64,000 bases of DNA from Ligustrum vulgare (GCA_963555705.1 OY743190.1:35012929-35076928); one strand, 5' to 3'. Numbered from the stretch's first letter, positions 13,101 through 24,342 are shown. Notes: generated by a model not told the origin, from the sequence alone. Numbers and translations: made by a program.

Positions 13101-14681
13101 ATAGCTATATCCTTCAGAATTAGACAAATTGATTCATTTTCATTTCTTAGAGCCTGTTTAGTGTGGGACAAATTGGAGAAATTTTCGACTGTATGGTTAA
13201 AAAATTGTTGAAAAGTGTGTAAATTGGTGGGTTCGTGGTTGAAAATGAATTTGAGGTGAAAGTTAGAAAATTCCTCATGGTCCAGACAAGGGCATAGATG
13301 CACATTCAGTATTCATCTTTTGACCCAAAAAACTAATATGCGAAAAAAGAATTCAAATGCCAATTACCGAGTGTATGTGTATTCTCTATGCGTTGGTGAT
13401 TGTGTAGAATAGATTCCTCCGTCACCTTCTTCCTTCTGTAGAATATAAAATAGATGCAAACTGCCAAAACAATTACTCCTGCGACCACCCCAATTGATAT
13501 TCCAGCAATGGCTCCACCTGAAATTCCTGCTATATATCACTCTGATTAGACTTCCAGAGTAGTAAAATCAAGGTAAGAACTATTGGACCATGGATGGGAT
13601 ACAAAAAATTCAACCAGTTGAACTGCAAAAACACACACAAAAAGCATGATATTAGATAACGGCGTTAAAAATAAAACAAAAATCTATAACATTAGGAATT
13701 TTTAAGGTACCTTGACTTCAATGGCGGATAAGTCCCATTTCGATCTGCAGTAAATGGAAATGAGCAGACATCAACCACAGCTATTCAAGAATCGAAAATT
13801 GTGTACAACATAAACCCCAGATTCCCCTAATACGAGTATGCTGCTCTTGATAATTATCATTTCTTGCCTAACTGGAGACCTTTTTCTGATTTAGCAAGAT
13901 TTTTTTATTTATGATATAAACAAACACAAAAAGAAAGCATAGTCTGTTTTTCTGATGCTTTTCTCATACATAAAAAAATAAAAATAAAAAACTCTATCCC
14001 TATACTATAATATGAATATTAGGATTCTTCTCTAGCAAATGAATTACCTCTTCCTGGAATGAAAACCAAACCACTACCGCGGCTGAAATTCACTCCAGGA
14101 TTGTAATCTCGTAACAACCCCTCAGGAAGGCGAAACTCATTTGCTATTGTAGACAAACTTTGAAAAGGGCGAAGAGGATACGTTATGAATAGCCCATAAA
14201 TCTCGGACACGTGTCTATCCCCACATGAACAATTCACAGGAACTCTCAACTGTGCATTCTCTGGTATTCCAGTAGGATTAAAACTATTAAACCTCTCCAA
14301 CATGTCAACTGTAGTAAGATGCGAATAAATAAGTTCTGCAATCCTTTGGTAAGTGTTTCCACGCCTGGCCCGGTAAGGAAACTGATTTCCCATAAATTCA
14401 CCATTTACACAACTACTACACGAGAAGGGCACATTTACTCTGCTGCCAGTTTGAATGATGTCTGGATTGGTAATTTGAGGATTATAACTAACAATATCGT
14501 TGATAGTTGTCGAAAACTTGGTGGATATGAATGTGAGATTTGATCCACTCCAGATATAATATGAAGCTAATGCATCACATCCTTCACTGCATTGTGAATT
14601 AACTCCAACCCAAGAAATGGTCAAAACCAGAAAAACCAGTAAATAATTACTATTGCTAATACTATCTCCTTGCACCGCCAT
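10161..14681 (-). CDS. CERK1: CERK1/NFR1-type LysM receptor-like kinase, complete
   Basis: Plasma-membrane receptor kinase that binds chitin-type oligosaccharides and signals immunity or symbiosis. Twelve coding exons: 14048-14681, 13711-13744, 13615-13622 (8 nt), 13368-13526, 12607-12806, 11646-11735, 11240-11333, 11010-11161, 10844-10935, 10607-10745, 10413-10511, 10161-10325. They sum to 1866 nt: 621 codons plus stop, the usual family length. Exon 1 encodes a signal peptide (about 1-29) and the LysM ectodomain with paired-cysteine motifs CSSC and CSC. Exon 4 gives the transmembrane helix (about 232-255). The kinase has a glycine loop ([11 protein letters not shown]), AIKK lysine, [10 protein letters not shown] catalytic loop (RD kinase, about 440), DFG (about 460) and [15 protein letters not shown]. 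It ends [15 protein letters not shown]...SGR. All kinase landmarks are intact. Confidence 0.95.
12868..13062. repeat. MITE-like unit in CERK1 intron 4
   Basis: Bounded by GCCCTTGTTTGAT on the left and ATCAAACAAAGGC on the right, inverted repeats of about 12 bp around AT-rich sequence. Similar units recur throughout 8.7-18 kb. It lies between the exon carrying the transmembrane helix and the exon carrying the glycine loop. Class not assigned. Confidence 0.5.
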
Positions 14682-16965
14682 ATTTCCCGATGATCAAGAA
14701 AATCTTAAATCTCAAAGTCTAGCAGAGGGAAGGGATTTCAATCAACTCAGATTGAAAATCTGTTCTTTGTCAGAAAGGTAAGAAATTCTATCAATTTTGG
14801 GCTTTATTAGTTGACTGACTTTAAAATTTGCATTTTTTTTTTTCAAAAGAGTCTTAGAGTCCCTTTTTTTTTTTTTCCTTAAAAAAAGTTATGTTACAGT
14901 AATCCCACCTTGTCCTTCCACTCACATGGAGGGTGATCAATGATGAGCAGGCCCCACCTTTCATGTGAATGGAAGGAAAAGCTTGGGGGTAAGGATGAGA
15001 TTCAAATAACATTTTTCTTAAAAAAATGGTCTTTGATGTGATGTTTATTCGACGTAGAATAGATGGTCACCCACCAACCTAATTTTACCGCGTAAGTTGA
15101 CTGGGCCTCATCATTCACCTTACAATGATGCCCCACTCTAATTATTTACCATTTTTAATTATATAAAATATAAAAATATTAATATTGTATGAAATTTATT
15201 GCGATGATTAGCAGCTGTCAATTGCAATCTATGCGTAATAATTTATTAATAATTGGTCAAAATAACTGTTTATTTTAATTGAAAGAATTGGCCAGAGAAG
15301 CAAACATTAAGAATAATTTACTAAAAAATGGTTAAAATAATCCTTTAATAAATTATTACGAGAAGGCCAGTGAAGCAACATTCGTCATTGGGTCAATATA
15401 CGATATTTTTATTTTGTTGTTTCTTCTGTCACGAGGTGATGAAGACAAGAAATGAGAGACAAATTTACACAAGTTTTTCAAATTTTCATTTGAGTCCATT
15501 AGATTTTTGTATAATAGATTTTGTGATTTTTTTTTTTTTTTTTTAATGTATGAATTCAGTACAAAATTATTTATTGATAAAATATAAATGAAAATTTGAA
15601 GAAAAATGAATTATAAAAAATATCCAGCAAACAAAATGGTTTGGTGCCTAATTGACAAACTAAGCTCATGTTTGACCCATTTTCAAAATTTTATTTACTT
15701 CAAATTCATTTTTAATTACATATTTCATGAAAACTAAATTTTTTTATCAGATTTCAATCATAAATTTAGCCCTTGTTCGGTGGCTAGTGATGAAAAAAAA
15801 AATGGTTTTTTTGTTATTTTTTAGATAGATGAATGGTTAAAAAGTGAAGAGAGAAAATGTGTATGATTAGAGATTGATCTGGGAAATTGTGTAACTTAAA
15901 AATTGATTTAAAAATCAAAAAAACCAATAAAAACCAAAGTTACCGAACAGAGTCAATTTTTATCTGTGTTCAGCACACATTTCTAGAAAATTGAAATTAT
16001 TTAGTTGATTTATTTATATTTTCTAGATAAGATTTGGGGTTAAAAATTAAAGAGAAAAAATATAAATTGTTAAAAAATAGTATAAAAAATTGTGTAAAAT
16101 AAATTTTATATTTTTTCTTGTCTTTTTCCAATTAATTCATTTGGTCGAACAATCTAATAAAATTAATTTTTATTTAGCAAACAAAAGAATGATTAAAGTC
16201 AACTACGAATTATTATGTCAAATCAAAGTGACAAAAATTCAGATCTTGCTCTGTTCGGCCAATTGGCCCTGTTCCGTAGAAATTTGTCTCAAATTAAATT
16301 TTGTGTTAGATTTATTTGTGTTTTTTTAGGTAAAATGTAGAGTTAAAAATTGATTTGAAAAATTATGTAATTGGAGAGAGAAAATATGGATGATTAAAAA
16401 CTGATTTGAGAAATTGTGTAAATTAAATTTGTTATCTCTTTTATCTTTTAACCAATTAATTTGGTAAATTAAATTTTATCGAACGGACCTGAATTAAATG
16501 GAAAAAGATAAGGAAAACACAAAATTTAATTCACACAATTTCTCGTACTATTTTTAACTATCCACATATTTTCTCTCCAATTTTTAATTTCACATCTTAA
16601 TTAGAATATACAAATAAATCAACAAAATAATTTAAATTTTCTCAAAAGGGCCGCCGAACATATCATGAATAAGATAAACCCGACTTAAAAAGGATTGATA
16701 CAATCATGTTTCTCTTTGATGAAAGAATTTTGTTTATAAATGCAATGGTTGCCCAAATTAATTTATACAATTTCTCAAATCACTTTTTAATTACAAACAT
16801 TTTTTATCTTAAATTTTTAATCACACATTTCACCTAAAAAAATTCAAATAAATCAAAATTATAATTCCAATTCTCTCAAAGTTGCTGTTGAACACAACCT
16901 AAATGATAAAAAAATTTGATGCTTTCGATGTGAAGTACGTGGTTAAAAATGATTTAAAAAATATA
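14682..16965. other. CERK1 promoter side and AT-rich MITE-rich DNA
   Basis: The first few hundred bases are the CERK1 upstream region with T-runs at 14829-14838 and 14866-14877. From 15770 onward there are repeated units with borders such as CCCTTGTTCGGTGG ... CCGAACAG (15773-15953) and related fragments (about 15960-16100, 16250-16490, 16740-16900). They share phrases such as GAGAAATTGTGTAA. No gene seen. Confidence 0.4.
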
Positions 16966-17203
16966 CCCCCTCCGTCTCACAAAGATGGTCAATTTTCCTT
17001 TTTGAGAATAAATTAATGTCTTCATTTTCTAATATACCCTTATTTAATATGCATTGTTATCAACAAATATGAAGAACTCATTATTTAATGTAAGAGTATA
17101 TTAGGTATAATGTAGGTAAGTTTATAGTTCCAACGTATATTAATTATGTTTTTTTAATCTGTGTGAAAATAAAAGTAAACTTATCTTTGTGGGATGAAGG
17201 GAG
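16966..17203. mobile_element. Stowaway-like MITE, 238 bp
   Basis: The left terminus CCCCCTCCGTCTCACAAAG and right terminus CTTTGTGGGATGAAGGGAG are inverted copies of the classic Stowaway (Tc1/mariner) end CTCCCTCCGTCCCA. TA dinucleotides flank both ends (16964-16965, 17204-17205). No coding capacity. Confidence 0.8.
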
Positions 17204-17806
17204 TATATGGTTAAATAGTTGCTGGGTAATCGTGCACAAACCATTTTTTAATCACACATTTTTCAACTATGCCCCTATTTGGTGGAAATTAAAATTAGAT
17301 TTTTTAGTAAATTTTGATAAAAATTGATGAAATGTATGGTTAAAAAGTTGTGAGTCCATAAAATATGTGGTAGATATTAATTGTTGACTTTGACTTAGAT
17401 TAGGTTGACCTAGATTATAATTTCACTCTATTTGTATTTTTTAGGTAAAATATGTGGTTGAAAAGTGGAGAGAAAAATGTATGTGATTAAAAAGTAGTTT
17501 AAAAAATTGTGTAGTTTATAATTTGATTTATAAACCAATTTAAACTAGTTGCCAAACAGATGCTTAGATTATGATTCCTACCAAACAGGAGTTATATATT
17601 TTACCTCGAAAATATCAAATTATTTGTTTATGATCTAATTTTTTAATCTCAAGTCAAAGTCAGTAATAAATTTTAAATTCTAACCATACATTCTATGTGA
17701 TCAACAACTTTTTAACCACCTATCTCATTAACTTTTATCAAAATCTACTAAAAATTTAATTTTAATCTATTTCAAACATGGGCAAAGAAATGTTGCCAAA
17801 CAAATA
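17204..17806. repeat. composite of MITE-like units
   Basis: Begins near 17272 with CCCCTATTTGGTGGAAATTAAAATTAG and closes near 17785 with an inverted copy ending CAAACATGGGC. Another pair of related arms lies between them (around 17400-17580, ending CCAAACAGATGC). It is probably two nested copies of the family seen at 12868-13062. No gene. Confidence 0.4.
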
Positions 17807-18561
17807 CTCCCTATGTCATTTGAAGATTGGCTTGTATTCCTGATTTTTCCATCTCAAATTATAGTCTACTTACCTGATTTAGTGTGTATTAATTTTCTCA
17901 TTTTCTAATTAGGTATGACAAAAAAATTCACCCCAACCCAAACCAGATGAATACCCACCCCTAATGGGGGCAAATTTTGGCCGCCCCACAGGTTGGTGGG
18001 GGCGGGTAAGGGTCGACATTGCCGCCCCAAGTCAGGTTGATGCTATGGAGTGACCTGACCCGTCTATTAGTTAAAATAAAATAAAATTTGATTGAATATA
18101 AAATTTCATTAATTGGGATGGAGGAATAGAATGTATCAATAAAGCAAGTAAAAAAATTTAAACAGGTTGTTTACATAGACAAAAATAAAAATAAATTGTT
18201 TACATAAAAAAAAATGGGGCATTGACGAGGCGGGTATGGGATGTCTCGCCCCACCCCGCAATGACATTATGGGTCATAGGACAGGTATGAGTTTGAGGTT
18301 CTTCTAGTGGGGCGGGACGAGACATCGAGCCGAGGTACCCACCTCATTGCCAATTTGTCATCTATATTTCTAATATGCTATTATTTAATATGCTATGTTA
18401 TTGAATAAAGGTATCTTACAATTAATGTGTATATAAGTACTAAATAAAAGTATATTAGGAAAAGTGAGTGTAAATTATATTTTTTCAATCACATTAATTG
18501 ATATTTTTTTATTAATATATGTTAAATTAGAAGTAAATTTATCTTCATAAGACAGATAGAG
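17807..18561. mobile_element. Stowaway-like MITE split by a hAT MITE
   Basis: The left end CTCCCTATGTCATTTGAAG and right end CTTCATAAGACAGATAGAG are degenerate Stowaway termini flanked by TA (17805-17806, 18562-18563). Its body resembles the neighbour at 16966-17203 (shared TTTTCTAATAT, TTTAATATGC). It is interrupted by 17910-18366. Confidence 0.65.
17910..18366. mobile_element. hAT-type MITE nested in the Stowaway
   Basis: Starts TAGGTATGACAAA and ends TTTGTCATCTATA, degenerate inverted ends. The flanks are identical 8-bp copies TTTCTAAT (17902-17909 and 18367-18374), the hAT target-duplication length. The GC-rich interior (GGGGCGGG, CCGCCCC) is like the element at 7606-8095. Confidence 0.7.
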
Positions 18562-19017
18562 TAATCAATAAGAGAGAAGCGATATGACTCATCTCCCCAC
18601 TTAAACTTATGTTCTACTTATCAAGAATTGAATTAGGTCATCTCATCTCTCTTTGCTTAAGTCAAGCTTGACCTATTGATCAAATTTTTTAACTCACCCC
18701 TATATAATAAAAGGCTAATGATATGGTGTCCACTGTGTGCACCAATTATAAAATTCATCGCCGTCAAAATGTTGCCAAATGTTCAATTAGTGAGAATAAT
18801 TAATATTTTGAATACTTGGCAACATCTAAGAGATGATGGATACCATAATTGGTGTTAATCGTGGACACTATATGTATCTTTAATGGGACATTGTCCAAGT
18901 TAAAAAAAATGTTATTTAATAGCAATTAATTGAACTTCTAATGAATGTCTAATAAACAGACACTGAGGCAAAAATGATCTGCAATGCATTATATCTACAG
19001 CTCAATAATAATAAATA
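18562..19017. other. AT-rich spacer; no gene seen
   Basis: Unremarkable AT-rich sequence between MITEs and the Mutator-like element. A 60-codon frame at 18676-18858 is not supported by anything. It contains an imperfect inverted pair around ATGGTGTCCACTGTG (18721) and TGGACACTATATG (18863), possibly another small MITE. Confidence 0.3.
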
Positions 19018-19199
19018 GGGATAAGTACAAAACTATACAACTAAAACTTTCAATTTTTAAACATAACAAACTTATAAATTTTTTTTAAAAATCAGGTATT
19101 AATTAGATAATTAATTAATATAATATTATAATAATTATCATTTATATATTAAATTAAAACTCATATAATATTACATAATAAAATCAAAACAATATCTAA

Positions 19200-20505
19200 T
19201 CCACAACCACTCAATCCCAACCCCACACTCACCCACCCCACCCCAGCAACCCATCACCCAATACACCCCACCCACCTCAACTCAAAAAATGATTTTTTTC
19301 CTTCTATTTTTCCACACTCACCCCCACCCCGACACCACCTTACCCACCCCACCCCCACTCCTCCCCAACCCCACCCACCCACCTCACTCCCACCCCACCA
19401 CACCACAAAAATGATTTTACTTCTATTTTTTTTCCTCTCACCCACCAACCCCCCGTCCCATCCCACCCCACCCCACTCCTCCCTAACCCAAAAAAACCCA
19501 CCCACCCAACCTAACACCACCCACCTCACCACCCCACCTCACCCAAAATGATTTTTTCCTACTACTTTTCCACAACTCGCCTAGACTCTACCATATCCTA
19601 CCCCGTCACCTACCCCAACCCCACCCACCTCACCCAAAATTAATTTTTTTGCACTAATTTTCGACTCCCTCATCAGCCTTGCCCCAGACCCTACCCCAAC
19701 CCACCTCATCCAAAATGATTTTTTTTTACTACTTTTCCACGACTCACCCAGACCCTACCCCGTCACTCATCCCCAACCCCACCCCACCCAAAATTAATTT
19801 TTTCTCCTAATTTTTCACTCCCCTACCCACCCCCGCCCCGACCCTACCTCGCCACCCACCTACCCACCCCACCCCATCCTACCCCACCAAAATATGATTT
19901 TTCTTCTATATTTTCACACCCCACCCTAACAACCCCACCAGACCCCACCCTAGCAACCCCACCACAACCCACCCCACCCAAAAATGATTTTTCTTCTATT
20001 TTTTACACCCCTCCCAACCACCTCCACTCCATCCAAAAATAATTTTTCTTCTGTTTTTTTACACTTCCCCCCAACCGCCACACCCCACCCCATCACACCG
20101 CACCGCACCCCGCCACCCACCATACCCCATCAAAAAATTATTTTTTCTTCTATTTTCTCACACTTCACCCCAACCACCTCATCTCATCCCACCCCACCCC
20201 ACCCCACCCCACCCCACCCAAAAAATAATTTTTTTCTTCTACTTTTTCCAACCCCCAACCCAACCTAGACCCCCACCCTACCCACCCACCCCACTCCAAA
20301 AAAATGATTTTTTTTCTTCTACTTTTCCCCACCCTGACCCACCCTACCCTACCCCCACCCACAAAAAAATGATTTTTTTCTTTTACTTTTTCAACCTCGA
20401 TCCCCCCACCAACCCACCCACTTCGACCCTACCTCACCACAAAAAAATGATTTCTTCTACTTTTTCTAACCTCACCCGACCTCTACCCCACCATCCACAC
20501 CCCCA
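19200..20505 (+). repeat. C-rich minisatellite, about 14 units
   Basis: Alternates CCCCACCCCACCC-type pyrimidine blocks with a short marker AAAATGATTTTT(TC)TTCTA. The marker or a close variant (ATTAATTTT, ATAATTTTT) recurs about every 60-130 bp from 19287 to 20450. Strand asymmetry is extreme: the plus strand has almost no G. Open frames here are artefacts of composition. Confidence 0.85.
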
Positions 20506-21430
20506 AAATCACTGTCAGTCACGTAAGTTGACACGAGATCGCAGTTAAGTCACACAAAGTCACAATTACAAATTTAGTTGTAAAATCTCACCCCTCCAAA
20601 GTCACAGTTGGTCACACAAGGTCAAAGTTCGATCACACAAAGTCGCAGTTTGGTCAAACGTGGTCACAGTTAGGTCACATGAGGTCACAATTAGGTCAAA
20701 CGAGGTCACAGTTAGATCACACGTGGTCACAGGTCGATCACATAAAGTCACACTTCGTTCTTACAAAGTCACACTTCGGTCACACATAGTCATATTTGAC
20801 ACAATTGTAGGTCACATCATGTCCTCGTCCAATGGTCACACCAAGTCACAGTTGGTCACAAAAAGTCACAGCTGATCACACAAGGTCACAGTTCCATCAC
20901 ACAAAGTTACAGTTAGGTCACAATTGGTCACACAAGGTCACAGTTTGGTCACATAAGGTCGCAGTCCAGTCACACGAGGTCACAATTCGCTTACATAAAG
21001 TCACAGTTCGATCACATAAGGTCACAGTTCGATCACACGAGGTCACAGTTGGGTCACATAAAGTCACGGTTTGGTCACACAAGGTCACAATTCGCTCACG
21101 CAAAGTCACAATTCGGTCACACGTAGTCACAGATCACTCACGCAAAGTCATAGTTCGGTCACACATAGTCATAGTTGATAAGTTTTAAGACATATCACAT
21201 CCTCGTCAAATGGTCACACAAAGTCATTGATGGTCACAATCTATAATATAATTGATCACGATCATTCATGGTTGGTCATATATTATTTGTTTATGGTCAC
21301 AACTTACTCGTTTTCTTGGTCGCATTTAGTCAATATTTTGTCACAATTACCTCATAATTAATCACATTTCGAACTCGTCATAAGTCACACAAAATCACAT
21401 TTAGCAGATACTTTAGTCATGATTAACTAA
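20506..21430 (+). repeat. GGTCACA minisatellite, about 21-bp period
   Basis: Built from the half-unit GGTCACA plus 3-4 variable bases, alternating as GGTCACACAA and GGTCACAGTTC, so the higher-order period is about 21 bp. It is most regular from 20600 to 21190 and decays on both sides. Because 21 is divisible by three, several frames stay open on both strands and translate to a 7-residue repeat; I do not treat these as genes. Confidence 0.85.
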
Positions 21431-21549
21431 TAATTCGTCACAATCACCATTCAAGTTATTCAACCCAACCTAACCCAAACCCACCCACCCTGCCCATCCT
21501 AACCCTCCATCACCATCCCCACCCCGCACCCCAACCCCCTAACCCTCCC

Positions 21550-22850
21550 AAACAGAATCTAAAATAGCTTGTTTGAAGATGTTCCTATCAGCTTCTGACC
21601 AAAAAATTAAACTCCAACCTGCACCGGCCCTACGCCACCGTCGACGGCACCAACCAGTTCCTCTAAGCAACACGATGCATCATCACTGAAGCACCGACAC
21701 CACCATGGCCTCCACCTCACCGAACCACCACCCATCACCCACTGCATTTCAAGGCTCCATCACCACCACCATCACTTAAAATTCTAATCATATATTCATC
21801 AATGAGACCCTCGTCACTGCTAGCGACCATCTTGCCGCTGCGATTTCCACAAGTTGTTGTCACAAGTTGCACGAAGTCAAAATTAATCAATATTTTGATC
21901 AATATTTCAAAAGCATTCAAGTCACCAACCCCAACCCCAACCCTAACCCCACGCCCACCACCACCAATCCCACACCACACCACACTAACCCACACCACAC
22001 AACACCACCCCCTCCACATAAATTTTACCATCCAGCAATGGCGCTGTCACAGCACAACCACCACCACCGGTGATTTAATGTAACCACTAGCACCACCACA
22101 CCCCAACATGGCCACCAGCAACCACCGCCTTATCCTACCATCGTAAACAAAGACAAAGCTACACCGCACACAGTCGCAACCATGGACACTCTACCACCAT
22201 CGCTCCACACAGGCAAAACTTTCAAAATCTCGCACCACAATTGGCACCCAACTACACCGATCGCACCACCCCTGTACCCAATGTACTAATACCCAATACA
22301 GGTCCACCGCCTGCACTGGCACCATCACCTGAGGTGGAGATGTCGTTGCTTGAGGCTGCCAGCGATGAGTTCGTAGCTGCTACATCCCGAAGGCATCTCG
22401 CCGGCTGTGGAACGTGCGCAGCAAGGTGGTAGAGAGGGAGAGCTCGTTGGTTAATGGGTCGTGTGTGATAGATGAGTCTGGAAAAGTTTAAACCTGGTAG
22501 ATCTGAGGCTGCAGCCATGGGATCATCGCTGCTACACTGAAATTTCAGATTTCGATAAAATCGAACTTCGATCTGACGACAACCATGGATTTGAGTTCGC
22601 GATGAGGAACTTCTTCGATTGACGGAAGCAATGGAGCCACTGCTTTTATTGAGCAACAACGAGATGTCGGAGGGGGAGGATGTTGGAAGGGCTCGGGGTG
22701 ATGGGGGATAGAAACTCCGGCATGGTGGTGGCCGGATCACCTTGGATGGGAGCGGCTGCAGAGAGATGGAGACAAGAGGGAGAGGGAGATGGGGGAGTTG
22801 AGAGACGGTGGGTATGTGTTTGAAGTGAGCTCCAAAGCTGCCAAATTATA
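21550..22850. other. GC-rich block of uncertain origin inside the Mutator-like element
   Basis: Its composition differs sharply from the flanking AT-rich DNA. The longest frame is 162 codons on the minus strand (22252-22740), rich in Ser, Pro, Arg and Ala with no domain I recognise. Its 5' side (minus) around 22740-22830 is a purine-rich GAGAGAGG run on the plus strand, like a plant 5'UTR pyrimidine tract on the minus strand. It could be captured host sequence or low-complexity expansion. Confidence 0.3.
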
Positions 22851-22958
22851 TTTATTTAATTAAATAGATTAATTAACACCTGAGAATTGAAAAACTTTTC
22901 AGCGGCCCAATAACTTTGAATTGTAACATTTAAGTACAGGGTTTGGTGTAATTTTCTC

Positions 22959-23723
22959 TAATAAATATGTGACATTTATTTATTTAAAATAAAAGTAATA
23001 AATTATCATTTCCTTAGATGCACAATTAGAATGTTAGATTGATCATCTAGAGTTGGACACCAGCCTAAACAATGTCTAACTTTATTTTTGTCATCTAAGC
23101 ATGACATGAGGTGCATTGAAGAAGAAAATAGTAAGACATTATCGATTTTGATGATATGACTTATTTTTTGAAACTTGACAATGTTTCATTAAAGGTATTG
23201 ATTTATGCATATTTTATTCTATGTGACAGTTAAATAAATAAATATCTCATTCATGTTGATAAAATAAATAATGAAATTTAAAGCTTATCCCCAATGATTT
23301 TTGTTTACAATTTTTTATGCATACATGCATCTTCAAATAACATCATCTCAATTAACAAACTTTGATTAAATAAATAAAAAATTAATATTTGCCGAATCAC
23401 TATATCTAGCACGTTATCTATATCTAGATATAGCATTAGATAATATCTCTTCCACATCAGCATCATATAGGTATGAAAACTAATCATTGGAGATAAAAAA
23501 ATTTAAATCATTATTTGTTTTTCATGTATGAGAATGATTTTTTTCACAATTCATAAACCATTAGATAGATCTATACTCACTATATGATAAAATAGATCAC
23601 GTTCAAACAAAAATTTACTACCCACACACCATTTTGGCAGACCTCCCAATTACCCCATGTGAGTATATTGACCATAATATTATTCAACATTGTTATTTAT
23701 TTAGCATTTTTCAATTTACTAAC
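22959..23723. other. AT-rich DNA downstream of the orphan LysM exon
   Basis: This is where exon 2 and later exons of the second LysM gene should begin. I looked on the minus strand for the short exon coding YPPLK-like residues, a transmembrane segment and kinase motifs, and found none. Confidence 0.4.
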
Positions 23724-24342
23724 CTTTTGCTGGCAGAAAAACAGTTCCAGCACCAAAATTCGAGTCCGGGTTGAATCTTTGCAACAAATCAGCCGGAAGA
23801 TCAGTCTCATTTGCCAGCAACGATAAGTTCTCCCCAGGACGAAGAGGGTACGTCGTGAACAACCCATAATCCTTCGACACGTGTCTATCACCACACGAAC
23901 AGTTAATCGTCACATTGATGATAGCAAAATCGGGTATCTGAGTCGGTTCATAATTGTTGACCCGCTGGATCCAATACTGTGTAGTAAGGTTAGCAAACGC
24001 CAACCCAGCAACCTTAGCATACGTATCGCCACTTTCCGTTTTATACTCAAACGTATGACCCAAAAAATCACCGTTCAAACACTGACACGAAAATGGGACA
24101 TTGATTCTGGTACCGCTCCGAATAGTATCTGGGCTTGAAACCTGAGGATTGAATAGGAGAATTTCTGGGATTTTTTGTCTGAAAATGTTGCTAATGTAAG
24201 TCAAATTTGATCCTTCCCAAATGTAATATGAAGCCAAGGCAAGGTCACATCCTTTTCTGCACTTGGCTTCAACACAGAAAATCAATAAAAGAAGAAAAGC
24301 TGATTGTAAAATAAGTGTTTCTATTTTGGATGAAATGCTCAT
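23724..24342 (-). CDS. orphan LysM-receptor ectodomain exon
   Basis: An intact counterpart of CERK1 exon 1: signal peptide (about residues 1-26), [20 protein letters not shown], LysM repeats, CQC and [10 protein letters not shown] motifs, FTTYPLRPGENLS, ending FLPAKG. It is 619 nt long, so it ends in the same phase (+1) as CERK1 exon 1 and has a good donor (AAAG|GTTAGT). No exon 2, transmembrane or kinase exon follows before 19 kb. If unspliced, translation stops one codon past the donor, giving a 207-residue secreted LysM protein. Alternatives: a truncated tandem duplicate, or an alternative first exon for the downstream CERK1 exons. The frame has no stops or shifts, so it is either recent or still selected. 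Confidence 0.75.

Larger units (their letters stand above)
19018..22958. mobile_element. Mutator-like element carrying two minisatellites
   Basis: The segment is flanked by identical 9-bp copies TAATAAATA (19009-19017 and 22959-22967), the Mutator target-duplication length. Its ends are degenerate inverted repeats: GGGATAAGTACAAAACTA on the left, and GAGAAAATTACACCAAAC read inward from the right. No MURA transposase is recognisable. Inside are a C-rich array, a GTCAC array, and a GC-rich block that may be captured sequence. The flanking 9-mer is AT-rich, so chance identity cannot be excluded; the paired ends and abrupt change in composition support the call. Confidence 0.55.

Noticed and set aside
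19254..20362. Pro/Thr/Ser-rich and Gly/Trp-rich frames in the C-rich array
   Set aside because: Extreme base composition keeps frames open; sequences are low complexity and overlap on both strands.
20660..21190. Long frames encoding a 7-residue repeat (plus) and their mirror on minus
   Set aside because: They follow from a 21-bp tandem repeat without stops. There is no start context, intron structure or non-repetitive domain.
20506..21430. CRISPR-like array
   Set aside because: Repeats are contiguous with only 3-4 variable bases, no unique spacers, and the genome is a plant.
22252..22740. 162-codon minus-strand frame
   Set aside because: No domain, biased Ser/Pro/Arg content, inside a GC-rich transposon interior. 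Kept only as an uncertain block.
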